This document shows, piece after piece, positions 16,209 to 24,169 of a DNA stretch of 35,118 bases; position 1 is the first letter of the stretch, and each line of letters begins with the position of its first letter. The DNA lies in contig CAKUGM010000015.1 of NCBI GenBank assembly GCA_934654625.1, positions 1 to 35,118 of the forward strand, written 5' to 3'. A program made the translations under genes and the position numbers. Under the pieces are notes generated by a model, which was not told the origin of the DNA, did not search any database, and worked only from the letters and a program-made list of their open reading frames with translations. This stretch comes from an uncultured Collinsella sp. GTDB taxonomy: Bacteria; Actinomycetota; Coriobacteriia; Coriobacteriales; Coriobacteriaceae.

Positions 16209-16246
16209 ACAAAAACCTCCAAATTAGAGAAAAGGTGTTATCCATA

Positions 16247-16303
16247 AGGTTATAACTTTTAGGTTTTAACTTTATTATAGCATAGGCTGTAAGAAAAGTT
16301 CAA
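16247..16303 (-). promoter_or_regulatory. par operon promoter with tandem 14-bp operator
   Basis: On the minus strand TTGAAC (16298-16303), 18-bp spacer, TATAAT (16274-16279). Just downstream are two adjacent 14-bp repeats, AGGTTATAACTTTT and AGGTTTTAACTTTA in plus orientation (16247-16260, 16261-16274), covering the start point; they are likely autoregulatory sites for the ParA helix-turn-helix. Confidence 0.8.
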
Positions 16304-16405
16304 TAGATAATAGAAAGCGGGATGTAAAAGTTTAGGGCTGCAGCGCCGGCGCATAAAAAGTTTCTGTGCGATGATAATGGCTCCGTTTTTTATCTCCAAC
16401 GGTCT
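16304..16405. other. Spacer between the par promoter and the RNA candidate
   Basis: No gene and no clear repeat is seen in this stretch, which separates divergent transcription of the par operon from the structured RNA candidate. Confidence 0.5.
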
Positions 16406-16433
16406 TTGTAATTTCGTTGACTTCGCTTATAAT
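16406..16433 (+). promoter_or_regulatory. Candidate promoter of a structured RNA
   Basis: TTGTAA (16406-16411), 16-bp spacer, TATAAT (16428-16433), with a predicted start near 16440. A terminator lies about 250 bp downstream and no open reading frame with a good ribosome site lies between. Confidence 0.45.
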
Positions 16434-16439
16434 AAAGCT

Positions 16440-16690
16440 ACAGAAGCAAAACAGACAGAGCTTCTCTCAGCGGTGAGCCTCCGGCCCGCTGGTATTCCAA
16501 TCAACAGCCATTCTTATATCACTGCACGGGTGACTTGAGCTCCCTAACGAGGTCTGACAGCTCGTCCCTGCGCAGCCTATCAGCGCATCAGGCTGCCAGG
16601 TCTGATGCCTGTAGCATGCTGCGAGGCAGCGTAGCAGTCCCCACCCGGCAGCAGAGCTACCTCCCCTCTGCCGGATGGGGCTGCTTTTTA
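16440..16690 (+). ncRNA. Hairpin-rich non-coding RNA candidate
   Basis: Between a sigma-A-like promoter and an intrinsic terminator, this stretch has several hairpins: CAGCGG...CCCGCTG, GCAGCCT (11-nt loop) AGGCTGC, CAGG...CCTG and GCTGC-GAG-GCAGC. No conserved coding frame is apparent. It does not match an RNA family I recognise. A replication-control or other regulatory RNA of the replicon is possible; a leader of the following gene is the alternative, although the terminator would cut most read-through. Confidence 0.4.
16634..16690 (+). terminator. Intrinsic terminator of the RNA candidate
   Basis: A long stem formed by GCAG (16634), CCCCA, CCGGCAG and their complements CTGCCGG, TGGGG, CTGC (ending 16684), interrupted by single unpaired bases, followed by TTTTTATT. 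Confidence 0.85.
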
Positions 16691-16747
16691 TTGTGGGGAT
16701 ATAGATATATAAGAAAGGAAGGCGACAGAAGGAATAACTTTATTGGC

Positions 16748-16776
16748 TTGCGCGCCCGCAATACAATTGCTATAAT
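16748..16776 (+). promoter_or_regulatory. Candidate promoter of the 16847 gene
   Basis: Perfect -10 TATAAT (16771-16776) with a poor -35 TTGCGC (16748-16753) at 17-bp spacing. The accessory box is absent, so this gene is not part of that regulon. Confidence 0.5.
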
Positions 16777-16846
16777 AATAAAAAATCGCAAAATACGACG
16801 TATTGATATTAAAAATATGGCTTAACAATATAAAGGAGGAGCCATT

Positions 16847-17617
16847 ATGACAAAGGAAGAGCTGCTTAAGCGCCTGCATGAGATTCTGGAGATCGTCGGG
16901 CCTGATAGGGCTTTCGAAATCAGCGAGAAAACAAATGAAATAAAAGAGCTATGGATTCATCAGACACCCGGCGAGGATGAATATCTTATGCTGTCGGCCA
17001 CCAAGCTGTTTCCTATTTCAACGATCAGAAATATTGTTTATGAGTACGGTGAAGATATTGGAAACTACTCAGATACAGATTTTATACTGTGCTTTGAACT
17101 CAATGGAGATTGTGATTATACCGTGGAATTCGGAGGCGGCTTTGAGAACTACACATGCGTAAGCTATTATGACGGAAATCGATGGCACACGACGGAAGAT
17201 TGCACCGTTTGGCTCAAGAAATATAATGAGCGAATGCGCGTCAAGGAGAGCATGAGTCGGCTTATATGGACGGCGGCAGAATTCAGTAAGGAAGCAAATT
17301 CAGAGGAACTGCTTGAGGTAAAGAATAAAGCAGTAAGCTACTTTGACGAGTATCCGGAGGATCATGAACTTCTTTTGACCTACACCTATCTTGCACTGTG
17401 TATGCTCTACAACGAAGAGGAAGATCATTTTGATGCAAGGTGGGCAATCCAGCTCATCGCAAAACGGAAGCTGAAGGAGAAGCTTTTACAGCATATTGAA
17501 CAATACACCTACTACGATGGAACGGAGCGGTCAAGCTATAATGGCTACTATCTTGGCCTGACAACAATGGCGCTGCGGTTCCTTCGAGAGTGCGGGGAAG
17601 AGGACACAGCGAAATAA
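16847..17617 (+). CDS. Uncharacterised 256-aa protein
   Basis: No family is recognised. It is acidic and soluble, with an N-terminal helix (TKEELLKRLHEILEIVG), a beta-rich middle containing DCDYTVEFGGGFENYTCVSYYDGNRW, and a helical C-terminal half (about 135-256) that looks like a TPR-type solenoid (VSYFDEYPEDHELLLTYTYLALCMLY). AAAGGAGG stands 8 nt before ATG. It lies outside the shared-box regulon, between the RNA candidate and IS debris, so it may be a late arrival or backbone cargo. Confidence 0.75.
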   Translation: MTKEELLKRLHEILEIVGPDRAFEISEKTNEIKELWIHQTPGEDEYLMLSATKLFPISTIRNIVYEYGEDIGNYSDTDFILCFELNGDCDYTVEFGGGFENYTCVSYYDGNRWHTTEDCTVWLKKYNERMRVKESMSRLIWTAAEFSKEANSEELLEVKNKAVSYFDEYPEDHELLLTYTYLALCMLYNEEEDHFDARWAIQLIAKRKLKEKLLQHIEQYTYYDGTERSSYNGYYLGLTTMALRFLRECGEEDTAK

Positions 17618-17635
17618 TGAAAGTCCTATTACCGG

Positions 17636-17749
17636 CGCATTTTTATTATTACAGAACGCATAGGGGAAGAGGACGGCGTGACCATCGAGGCTGTGCCGCT
17701 GTACAGGTTCTTGCTGGAGCTGAAACAGGGAAAATACGGTGCAGCGTAG
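17636..17749 (+). pseudogene. Orphan C-terminal coding fragment
   Basis: The plus frame reads RIGEEDGVTIEAVPLYRFLL and a short basic tail to TAG 17747-17749, with coding-like composition but no start or ribosome site. It looks like the tail of a lost gene left beside the IS200 debris. The family is not recognised. Confidence 0.35.
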
Positions 17750-17796
17750 CAGCGTATTAGATAAAAAGTCAAGCCCTAGAAGGGCATATTACAGAC

Positions 17797-17870
17797 AACG
17801 CCCCTCAAGGGGCCTCGAACGGTTCGGCCAACTGCATTGCCGACCTGTGGCAGGCCCCTTGAGGGGCGTT
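17797..17870. terminator. Long hairpin at the 3' side of the IS200 relic
   Basis: 19-bp perfect arms (17797-17815 and 17852-17870), each itself holding the palindrome CCCCTCAAGGGG or its complement, around a 36-nt loop. It ends 4 bp before the transposase stop. A small hairpin GCCCTAGAAGGGC lies just beyond, near 17773. It is either an IS end structure or a bidirectional terminator. Confidence 0.7.
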
Positions 17871-17874
17871 TTAC

Positions 17875-18057
17875 TTATGCCTTGGTATTCTTGCTACCCG
17901 TAAACGGGTCAACAAACTCTTTCAGGCTCATTTGATCCGCTATCTGATCTTCGTCAAGCTGATGCTTGATGTACTCCGCAATTTGCTTCTTATTTCGCTC
18001 TACTGTGTCAACATAGTATCCTCTTGCCCAGAAGTACTGATCTCCATACTCGTATGA
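17875..18057 (-). mobile_element. tnpA: IS200/IS605-family TnpA relic, C-terminal part
   Basis: Minus-strand translation contains YGDQYFWARGYYVDTVERN, then KKQIAEYIKHQ with the Y1 catalytic Tyr, and SLKEFVDPFTG before the stop at 17875-17877, the typical C-terminus of the single-strand transposase. The N-terminal two thirds, including the HUH motif, are missing: upstream sequence runs into a 9-bp inverted repeat (18048-18056 and 18068-18076) and then into the 18127 gene. It cannot be active alone. Confidence 0.88.
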
Positions 18058-18126
18058 TCGTATCGAGCATACGAGTGAAAGAGGAAGACTCGTTCGGGTA
18101 GTGACCTATGGCATTAGGTCATAATA

Positions 18127-18480
18127 TTAGCGCTGCTTCCACAAAAGCGGCGAAACATACCGCAGCAACCCAGCACGCTCCAATGTTGGCAGCAGACTAC
18201 ACAAAATACGGCGGTCTTTTTCAGTGATTTGTCCAGTGATGGAGAAATTTTCCGCAATCACCTGTACAGTGTGCAGCTGGGCATAATGCTGAAAATAGCG
18301 CTCACGGTCATCCTGAGGAATGGTATCCAGTTTGCGCTGTACGACACTCCGATAAAAAGGGGTGTCAGCATTGGGGATACAGCAGTCATACAAGAACAGA
18401 CGCAGGCTATCCCGCAGCTGCGGCTGCACCGGAGAGGGAAAGAGTTGATTCTCAAAATAGGCAAACAATGTGTTCTCCAT
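18127..18480 (-). CDS. Small uncharacterised protein, last gene of the HerA operon
   Basis: 117 aa, no recognised family, helical by eye, no membrane segment. It starts 6 bp after the metalloprotease gene ends, so it is translationally linked to it. A C-terminal relic of a homologue (LLPALEQADLQRYVSPIL) lies at 5291-5365, so the gene existed twice, each time at the end of a unit of the shared-box system. This makes it a real, selected component. Its 3' side abuts IS200 debris, so whatever once followed it has been lost or moved. Confidence 0.8.
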   Translation of the reverse strand: MENTLFAYFENQLFPSPVQPQLRDSLRLFLYDCCIPNADTPFYRSVVQRKLDTIPQDDRERYFQHYAQLHTVQVIAENFSITGQITEKDRRILCSLLPTLERAGLLRYVSPLLWKQR

Positions 18481-18486
18481 TGTGTT

Positions 18487-19455
18487 TCAGGCCTCCTTGT
18501 TCTGCTTTTCAGCCGCTTTTTGGGCAGCCAGGGTATTTAAAATTTTATTGGCTTCTCGCATGGCCTCGCGTCGCTGGTCAGATTCCGGAGATTCGGAAGC
18601 TTGATCGAGACAGGAACAGAACCGCTGGAATGTGCCTTGGCCAAGTGTCTCATCAAGTGCATCACGGATGTGACTTGTACCTTCATAGAAGTCCTCTCTG
18701 ATGGAGCCTCTTCCCAGAATATCCGAAAGACTGGCAGCAGCTTCTGTGGCAAATGGGTAGATCCTCATTGCCTGCGCCATCGAAAGTTCTTCGGCGGAAA
18801 GCTTGTCCTCAGTAAGATACTGGGTAAGACCCTCGTTTAAATTTTCGCCCTCATTGCGGTATAGCAGACGTTCACCATCGCGATCCACAATATACTCTTT
18901 GGTTCGCAAACCGACCTGAACTGTGTGCAGTGTGCTGTTGTGATGCTTTTCTACCATCTCGTTGTGGTAGGAAGCGACATGTTCATATTCGTGTATGGCC
19001 GTAAGACGCATAGTTGAAGGCAGGGCTTTAATGAGTTCTATTTCCGTTTTGCCGTGTTCATAATTATGCGAGCCGTAAACACCATCATTATTATAAGGAA
19101 CAATAGAAATCGTTTCCTGATGCCCCTCAAGCCGGGCAAGACTGTCAGGCAGTAAATATGTACTGTCCTGCTCAAGGATCCTTGCAATAGCATCGTCACG
19201 AAGGTCCTCAGCCTCTTTCACTTCTGACAGCTCTAATGACGGTGCATTGATGTCTGTAATCTCAAAATCATCGCTTTCCCCTATACCAAAACCCTCCTCC
19301 AGTGCAGTGCTGCCACTTGGCAGGAGTTCACCGTCGCGATTGGAAAATTCCATGGAAGTCTCTATTCCCTCGAAGGTGTCCGAAAATGATGTGCCCTCGG
19401 GCTGTGCATCACGGGTTTCAGAACTGGTGTCATTGGTCTCAGAAAATTCATTCAT
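18487..19455 (-). CDS. HExxH zinc metalloprotease-like protein
   Basis: 322 aa. A low-complexity acidic, Ser/Thr-rich N-terminus (1-90) precedes a domain with HEYEH (155-159) and, 48 residues later, NEGLTQYLTE (207-216), where the Glu (208) is placed like the third zinc ligand of gluzincin proteases. No signal peptide is present, so it acts in the cytoplasm or at the membrane face. Its ATG overlaps the HerA gene's stop by 4 bp, so the two products are made together. I infer a protease delivered or gated by the ATPase; cleavage of a partner in the same regulon is possible. The family is not named here because overall similarity could not be tested. Confidence 0.75.
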   Translation of the reverse strand: MNEFSETNDTSSETRDAQPEGTSFSDTFEGIETSMEFSNRDGELLPSGSTALEEGFGIGESDDFEITDINAPSLELSEVKEAEDLRDDAIARILEQDSTYLLPDSLARLEGHQETISIVPYNNDGVYGSHNYEHGKTEIELIKALPSTMRLTAIHEYEHVASYHNEMVEKHHNSTLHTVQVGLRTKEYIVDRDGERLLYRNEGENLNEGLTQYLTEDKLSAEELSMAQAMRIYPFATEAAASLSDILGRGSIREDFYEGTSHIRDALDETLGQGTFQRFCSCLDQASESPESDQRREAMREANKILNTLAAQKAAEKQNKEA

Positions 19456-21896
19456 TGTTTACTCCCTTCTTGCTGATACATCTGGTATGTCCTTGTAATG
19501 ACGCGCGACTGTTGCTCCGGAACATCGGTGCGGCGCAACAGAAGTCCAAGAAGACAAAGGCGAACGCTTACGCTGGCCTTTACGCCACATTTATCTAACA
19601 GACGGTCCATAGCGCTTGCAATGCATGCGCCATCCAGCGAACTGGCTGCTATGCAGGCAGATAGCTCATACAGCTCAGCGATTGATACCCGGTCGAGCAG
19701 CGGCTCAACAATGTTTTTTCGGCAGCGCGTTCCACTACTGCAGAGCAGACAGGCCGCACTGAAATCGTGATTTGTCACAGGTGGATCAATTTTCAAATGA
19801 ATAAGACCTCGTTCTCCGCGGACTGCCAGCATTGACTCGCCCTCTTGTAAATTGAGAATTTCACGGCGTTGGCGCTCGTTCATATTCATGGAATCAGCCA
19901 TTAGACTGCGGTCCTGTGCACCGTCCAGTGCATGAACCAGCTTGACGCGCGTCAGTGCCGGAATGCCCTCGGCCAATGCGCTCGGCCTCTGGTCGCTGAT
20001 TAAGATACTGACACCAAAAGCACGTACTTCTGCTAAAAGCTTTTCCAGAAGGCGGTTATTGGATGCCGAAATCCCGGTTTCGTCTGATGTTTTAGAAAAT
20101 GTTGTGTGAGCTTCCTCCACAACGACGATTTGCTTTAGTTCGTGGGTCTCCTCGTGCTGCATAAAGTACCGTTGCAATCGGAACAAAAGGACGGTGCTCA
20201 AAAATGCAGCGGTCTGCCCGGAGAAATCCGACATTTCTAGAACGACAGGGCCGCTCGTCAAATCTTTTGCCGTCAGACCAGTGCGCTGGCTGAAGAGCGC
20301 GGCAAATGTGCCTGTGCAGAGTTTGCGCAGACGCATTTTTGCAGCAGCAGTGATATTTTGTTTGACTTCTGGGCCGTACTGCCCATTTTTTTGCATCCAG
20401 ACGTCAACATTAGCAAGAGACTCCTGTAACGTTGGCCATGGGCGGTGCGAGTCAAAATGCGCAATGTCGCTGCACCGCCAGCCCTTTTGAAGATAAGTAT
20501 ATTCCAAAACGCCTTCTAATACCTCCGGCAGCGGGTGCTCACCTCCGGAAGCCGCGCATAGGGCCGCTGTTACGGCGGTGATATGTTCAGAAACCGGGGT
20601 CATGATTTCCGGCTCCAAAGGATTGACACGAAGCGGTAGGCTATCTATGCCGGAACCATAGACTTTCAGCGATGGAACGCTGCTTTTTAGAGCGGCGTAC
20701 TCTTTTTTTGCACCCTCTATGACAAGGAAGGAAACGCCCTTCTTGTACGCATCCAGCAGAAGCGTTTTGATTGTGGTTGTTTTGCCGCTGCCTGCACCGC
20801 CGGCCACCAGCATGTGCCCCAGCATGTTTTTCTGCGAAAGCATGACCGGTTCACTGGTTTCAATCGCAGTTCCAATCTTCATTGCAAGGCCGCTGCTGTG
20901 GAATGGTTCAACTGCCGGGAAGAGCTGCTCATCACTCTGACCTTCCAACCAGAAGCCAGGATAACTGCGCTGTGGCGGGGTGCAGGCAACTGCTGCATCC
21001 TGAAGAGTGTTCAGGCTAACAATGTGCAAGACCTTGTTCTGCTCCACCGCGGTGGGGATAGCCAACGGTCTGACAGTGGGAGACAAAGTGAACCAGCGAA
21101 CCGGCTCAAAGGAAGGTTCTGTATTTTCAGACTGCATTGCACCAGTCAGCAGCGCCAGAAGCCGACGATACTGATCTTGTGATGCTGCGCCAAAGCGGAT
21201 GGCTGTATAGGCAAACCCTGTTCCCTGGTTTTTACGGAGGTTATCTATTTCATTTTCCAGGCAGGTTACGGCCTGCGGAATTCTGCCAACCGGCCTTTGC
21301 ACTACCCGCCGTGTAGAACTGCCGCTAACATAGTCTGCGGTGGCATAGGCGCGCAGCTGCCCCAAAAGTGCCGAATCCTTTTGTAAAAGCTGCTCTACAT
21401 TTCTGTCCGACAACGGTAAGCTGAGAACAGCAATATAGATGTCCCTTAGGGCTGACGCCGCAACGGCGTCAGCCAGCCGTTCAGTATGCAGTGTGCCAAC
21501 TAAAATACCGCTTATCTGGTACGTGGCCGGCGAAAAACATGGGACCAGCTCCATCCGACAGCCGGGCAGCAGTGAGGAAAAAGTGGGCGGCTGTGCACTG
21601 CCGTATAACAGAGAAAGCTTGTTCTCAGCTTTTTGCAGGTAAAAAACCGCATCACTGCCGTTCAGGGCGGCGGTACGAAGCCAATGCGCAGCAGCCTGCA
21701 CGGGCAACTGCGCGTCTTTTTGCGGATCCTCGGTCAACCGCCAGCCACAAAGCTTGCTCCAACTGCGCACCTGCGGTTCGATGGCTTGTGTAGTGCCAAG
21801 GTTGCCTGCGTCAAGGCTGTCAAGAAAGCGGTTATTCTTGAAGTGCAGAATTTGTTCGGATGCTTGTGCGGCGCGTTGATAGTCTTCTCTGTACAT
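19452..21896 (-). CDS. HerA/VirB4-type hexameric ATPase
   Basis: 814 aa from ATG 21896 (AAAGGA 8 nt upstream; an in-frame start 69 bp further up lacks a site). The N-terminal 340 residues are family-specific. The motor has Walker A GGAGSGKT (366-373), Walker B IVVVEEAH (590-597) and a late ISDQRPSALAEGI segment typical of HerA/FtsK-like pumps. A Cys-rich patch (CLLCSSGTRC) follows and may bind zinc. HerA ATPases move DNA or protein through a hexameric ring and are the motors of several defence systems, with a nuclease, SIR2 or other effector as partner. Here no NurA or SIR2 gene adjoins; the partners are a metalloprotease and membrane proteins, which is unusual. Confidence 0.88.
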   Translation of the reverse strand: MYREDYQRAAQASEQILHFKNNRFLDSLDAGNLGTTQAIEPQVRSWSKLCGWRLTEDPQKDAQLPVQAAAHWLRTAALNGSDAVFYLQKAENKLSLLYGSAQPPTFSSLLPGCRMELVPCFSPATYQISGILVGTLHTERLADAVAASALRDIYIAVLSLPLSDRNVEQLLQKDSALLGQLRAYATADYVSGSSTRRVVQRPVGRIPQAVTCLENEIDNLRKNQGTGFAYTAIRFGAASQDQYRRLLALLTGAMQSENTEPSFEPVRWFTLSPTVRPLAIPTAVEQNKVLHIVSLNTLQDAAVACTPPQRSYPGFWLEGQSDEQLFPAVEPFHSSGLAMKIGTAIETSEPVMLSQKNMLGHMLVAGGAGSGKTTTIKTLLLDAYKKGVSFLVIEGAKKEYAALKSSVPSLKVYGSGIDSLPLRVNPLEPEIMTPVSEHITAVTAALCAASGGEHPLPEVLEGVLEYTYLQKGWRCSDIAHFDSHRPWPTLQESLANVDVWMQKNGQYGPEVKQNITAAAKMRLRKLCTGTFAALFSQRTGLTAKDLTSGPVVLEMSDFSGQTAAFLSTVLLFRLQRYFMQHEETHELKQIVVVEEAHTTFSKTSDETGISASNNRLLEKLLAEVRAFGVSILISDQRPSALAEGIPALTRVKLVHALDGAQDRSLMADSMNMNERQRREILNLQEGESMLAVRGERGLIHLKIDPPVTNHDFSAACLLCSSGTRCRKNIVEPLLDRVSIAELYELSACIAASSLDGACIASAMDRLLDKCGVKASVSVRLCLLGLLLRRTDVPEQQSRVITRTYQMYQQEGSKQ

Positions 21897-21918
21897 ATGT
21901 AAATTCCTTTCTACTCTA

Positions 21919-22671
21919 TTATTTTCTGCGGGGTAGGCACGAACATATGATAATGACAATTCCAATTAAACCCAGGATGCTGCCGCCAAACGCTGCTAGC
22001 AGTTGCCACACCAGCCCCAGCAGAGTGGCAATGGCCCCAAACACCAAAGAAACGATTGCGCCGGAAGTTATGAGCCTGACACCGGTTACGGTGAGCCAGA
22101 TGACCACCAAAGCTGCAATTAAACTGAACAACCGAATAAACAGTGCCGGGATTTGCAGCCCGGGCCGTACCAAACTTCCCGTTGTCTTGTTTATGATTCT
22201 TTTGGCAATGCGGCGATTTTTTGTGCCGGTACAATGAACTTCCAACTCATCACCGATGGAAAAGCGACCCAGAAAATCTCCAAACGCGCAGATATCTATT
22301 ACGCGGCCGGGGATATTATCTGGACTGATTTCCTCAAGTCTCAGTGTGTACGCCTGCGATTGGTGTGCGAACTGCCAGGGTTCGCCACAAAAAATTGCAT
22401 TGCACCACTTATGAAATCCGCTGTAAAAGAGACTGCTATGATCGATCTCCTGCACGCTTCCACGTATTACCGTGTGCCCTAATACACCGGCTGTTACGAG
22501 TGGCAGAGCTGGGGGAGAAGCTGGAAAATCAAGTAGTTCATCTGCCGTGTGCATGCGGGAGTGGGCTGTATTTTCCACAGGGGTTAATGCAGACCCACAG
22601 AACGGACAGAGCTTCGTGTCATCTGAAAATGTTTGCTCGCATTCACAGTATGGATTATTACATTTTTTCAT
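21919..22671 (-). CDS. Zinc-ribbon protein with C-terminal membrane anchor
   Basis: 250 aa. The N-terminus has Cys pairs (C4, C9, C11 and C23-x2-C26, in KLCPFCGSAL) of a zinc ribbon. The middle (about 60-165) is beta-rich (HTVIRGSVQEID, RVIDICAFGDF, DELEVHCTGTKNR) and could be an OB-like fold. The last 75 residues hold two or three membrane segments (IPALFIRLFSLIAALVVIWL; LVFGAIATLLGLVWQLLAAF; GLIGIVIIICSC). It is first in the HerA operon, 22 bp before that gene, and may anchor the ATPase to the membrane. Confidence 0.8.
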   Translation of the reverse strand: MKKCNNPYCECEQTFSDDTKLCPFCGSALTPVENTAHSRMHTADELLDFPASPPALPLVTAGVLGHTVIRGSVQEIDHSSLFYSGFHKWCNAIFCGEPWQFAHQSQAYTLRLEEISPDNIPGRVIDICAFGDFLGRFSIGDELEVHCTGTKNRRIAKRIINKTTGSLVRPGLQIPALFIRLFSLIAALVVIWLTVTGVRLITSGAIVSLVFGAIATLLGLVWQLLAAFGGSILGLIGIVIIICSCLPRRK

Positions 22672-22691
22672 AGCGCTGCCTCCTAAAAAAT

Positions 22692-22709
22692 TATCATGAT
22701 GTCATGATA
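22692..22709. promoter_or_regulatory. 18-bp palindrome over the HerA-operon -10
   Basis: TATCATGATGTCATGATA, perfect arms of 8 around TG, covers the minus-strand -10 hexamer (22704-22709). It is a likely repressor site. It resembles palindromes A-E in its core but lacks their ATATTA flanks. Confidence 0.6.
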
Positions 22710-22808
22710 CCGGAACCCTTGAAAAAAAGCACGCAGGGTGAAGATATAAAACGATCATACGATTTATATCTTCACCCTGCGTGTTTTCTTCACCAGAACG
22801 TTTATACT
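22704..22808. promoter_or_regulatory. Divergent shared-box promoters built on a 21-bp inverted repeat
   Basis: Perfect 21-bp arms (22730-22750 and 22763-22783) flank a 12-nt centre. Each arm carries one copy of the box, TATATCTTCAC, pointing outwards: minus copy 22738-22748 with TATCAT at 22704-22709 (offset 29), plus copy 22765-22775 with TATACT at 22803-22808 (offset 28). T-runs flank both arms, so it also resembles a bidirectional terminator, but its position between two divergent starts and the promoter offsets favour a control site. Confidence 0.65.
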
Positions 22809-22848
22809 GGATGATACCGGCCGGAAAAATTCGAAAAAGGAGTCCACT

Positions 22849-23376
22849 ATGAAAAAGAACGAACTTGTCCCTGTTGGAAATGGTGAATCGTTTACCCGCT
22901 GCGGATGGATCCGCCTTGCACTTAAGACGTTGTTTGAAGACCCTCATGCATCGTTCTTTGTTGAGACAATTCCGCTGTGTGTTCAACTAAATCTTATTGT
23001 GCTGCTGCGGCTTGCCATTGTTGGAGTTCTTTCTTTAGAAATTCCGAGATTGTTTGCAGTGATTCTGGGTTTGTTCATTACAACACTTATTTACAGTACC
23101 AGTGTTGCCGCAAAATTATGGTTTCTATCACCGACAAGGCTTCAAAAAATCGGTGTCGTCATTATTCTCTGCGGCGGTTTATTCACGCAGATGAAAATGG
23201 TTTTGTTTGCTCCCAATATCCAAATCAGTATCATAAATGAATTCATTTCAACCGTGCCGCCGATGCTTTTTCAGTACCTTGTAGTTGGCGCATTTATCGC
23301 GTATCTACGGCTGTTATGGGAAGACCCGGACAGTATTCTGCACCACTTTATTGAGGATAAAGAAGATGAAAAATAG
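22849..23376 (+). CDS. Four-TM membrane protein
   Basis: 175 aa with about four hydrophobic segments (near 45-65, 68-90, 100-118 and 135-152) and a short charged C-terminal tail ending EDKEDEK. No family is recognised. AAAGGAG precedes the ATG. It is the first gene on the plus side of the divergent control region and has its own shared-box promoter, as does the next gene, so it is a one-gene unit. Confidence 0.78.
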   Translation: MKKNELVPVGNGESFTRCGWIRLALKTLFEDPHASFFVETIPLCVQLNLIVLLRLAIVGVLSLEIPRLFAVILGLFITTLIYSTSVAAKLWFLSPTRLQKIGVVIILCGGLFTQMKMVLFAPNIQISIINEFISTVPPMLFQYLVVGAFIAYLRLLWEDPDSILHHFIEDKEDEK

Positions 23377-23396
23377 AAAGTTCTTTTTTCTCTCCA

Positions 23397-23441
23397 CTTC
23401 CATAGTTTTCCCCAAAAATCTGCAGTAATATAAATACACCG
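23397..23441 (+). promoter_or_regulatory. Shared-box promoter of the 23473 gene
   Basis: TTTCTCTCCAC (23397-23407) followed at offset 29 by TAATAT (23436-23441), 31 nt before the ATG. Confidence 0.7.
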
Positions 23442-23472
23442 CAGCGAAAAAAAGAAACAGGAGGAATGAAAA

Positions 23473-24069
23473 ATGATCAAGTATGTCAAAGAAAAAAGTG
23501 GGATTGAAAAGCCGGTTTGGGTTGATCCCCTCTTCCCTGCCTTCCGTGGCCTGCTGGATGCTGTACTCCGCAAAGTAAAGGTTCAGAGTAAAAGCAACCA
23601 GTGCGCAGGTGGTTTTATTGAGCGGACCACGCGCGAGGCCACTTTGTATGAGCAGGCAGCAACGACTTATCTACTAAAAACGCTTCATCCGATGAGCTTG
23701 GAACTGGAAGCTGCCCGTAAAAAAAGTGCTGCGCCCATGCCGGAACACCAGGCGGAAACAATTTCCACAACCGAAGAGGCCCGTAATGCGCGCCGCGCGG
23801 CTGAGCAGCAGGCGCAGGCTACCGCAGAAAAGGAAGCAGCAGAAGAAAAAGCCGCTGAGATGGAAAGCAGCATGCTGGAAATGATTGACCTGACAGATAA
23901 CGAGGTAAAGGAGGTGCTGACCAAAATCAATATTATGCTATCCCGATACTGTAAGGGCACCAGTTTTCGTGTCATTGCTGAAGAAATCCCACGGTTAACC
24001 CCGCATGTGTTTAATGCACAGGCAATTGCGCGCCGCTATGGGCTAAATTACAGCGCTGATGCCGCGTGA
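23473..24069 (+). CDS. Coiled-coil protein of unknown function
   Basis: 198 aa. The first 80 residues form a compact domain of unknown type; residues 95-140 are an Ala/Glu/Arg-rich coiled coil (EEARNARRAAEQQAQATAEK); the last 55 residues are helical and end in a possible helix-turn-helix (FRVIAEEIPRLTPHVFNAQAIARRYGLNY). That tail makes it the only plus-operon product with a hint of DNA binding. AGGAGG lies upstream of ATG 23473. Confidence 0.72.
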   Translation: MIKYVKEKSGIEKPVWVDPLFPAFRGLLDAVLRKVKVQSKSNQCAGGFIERTTREATLYEQAATTYLLKTLHPMSLELEAARKKSAAPMPEHQAETISTTEEARNARRAAEQQAQATAEKEAAEEKAAEMESSMLEMIDLTDNEVKEVLTKINIMLSRYCKGTSFRVIAEEIPRLTPHVFNAQAIARRYGLNYSADAA

Positions 24070-24073
24070 GTTT

Positions 24074-24118
24074 TTTCTCTCCACGCTGGTGGCGGGTTAT
24101 CCAGAAGGGTGATAAATT
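24074..24118 (+). promoter_or_regulatory. Shared-box promoter of the 24170-25518 unit
   Basis: TTTCTCTCCAC (24074-24084) followed at offset 29 by TAAATT (24113-24118), 51 nt before the GTG start. The T-rich part of the box starts 2 bp after the previous stop. Confidence 0.7.
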
Positions 24119-24169
24119 TATACTTGTCACTTGTCAGAGTCATCACACATCGCGAAGGAGGTTGTTTCC

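Noticed and set aside
16418..16433. TTGACT with TATAAT as a promoter
   Set aside because: The two hexamers are only about 5 bp apart; TTGTAA at 16406 gives a workable 16-bp spacer.
19452..21896. Conjugative T4SS ATPase of a transfer module
   Set aside because: No relaxase, coupling protein or other Vir/Tra genes are seen, and the neighbours are a protease and conflict-type genes.
22692..22709. Sixth member of the A-E palindrome family
   Set aside because: The core is similar, but the ATATTA flanks are absent and the centre has even symmetry, so it is kept apart.
22730..22783. Simple bidirectional terminator
   Set aside because: It lies between two divergent starts, and each arm holds the promoter box at the right distance; a dual use is still possible.
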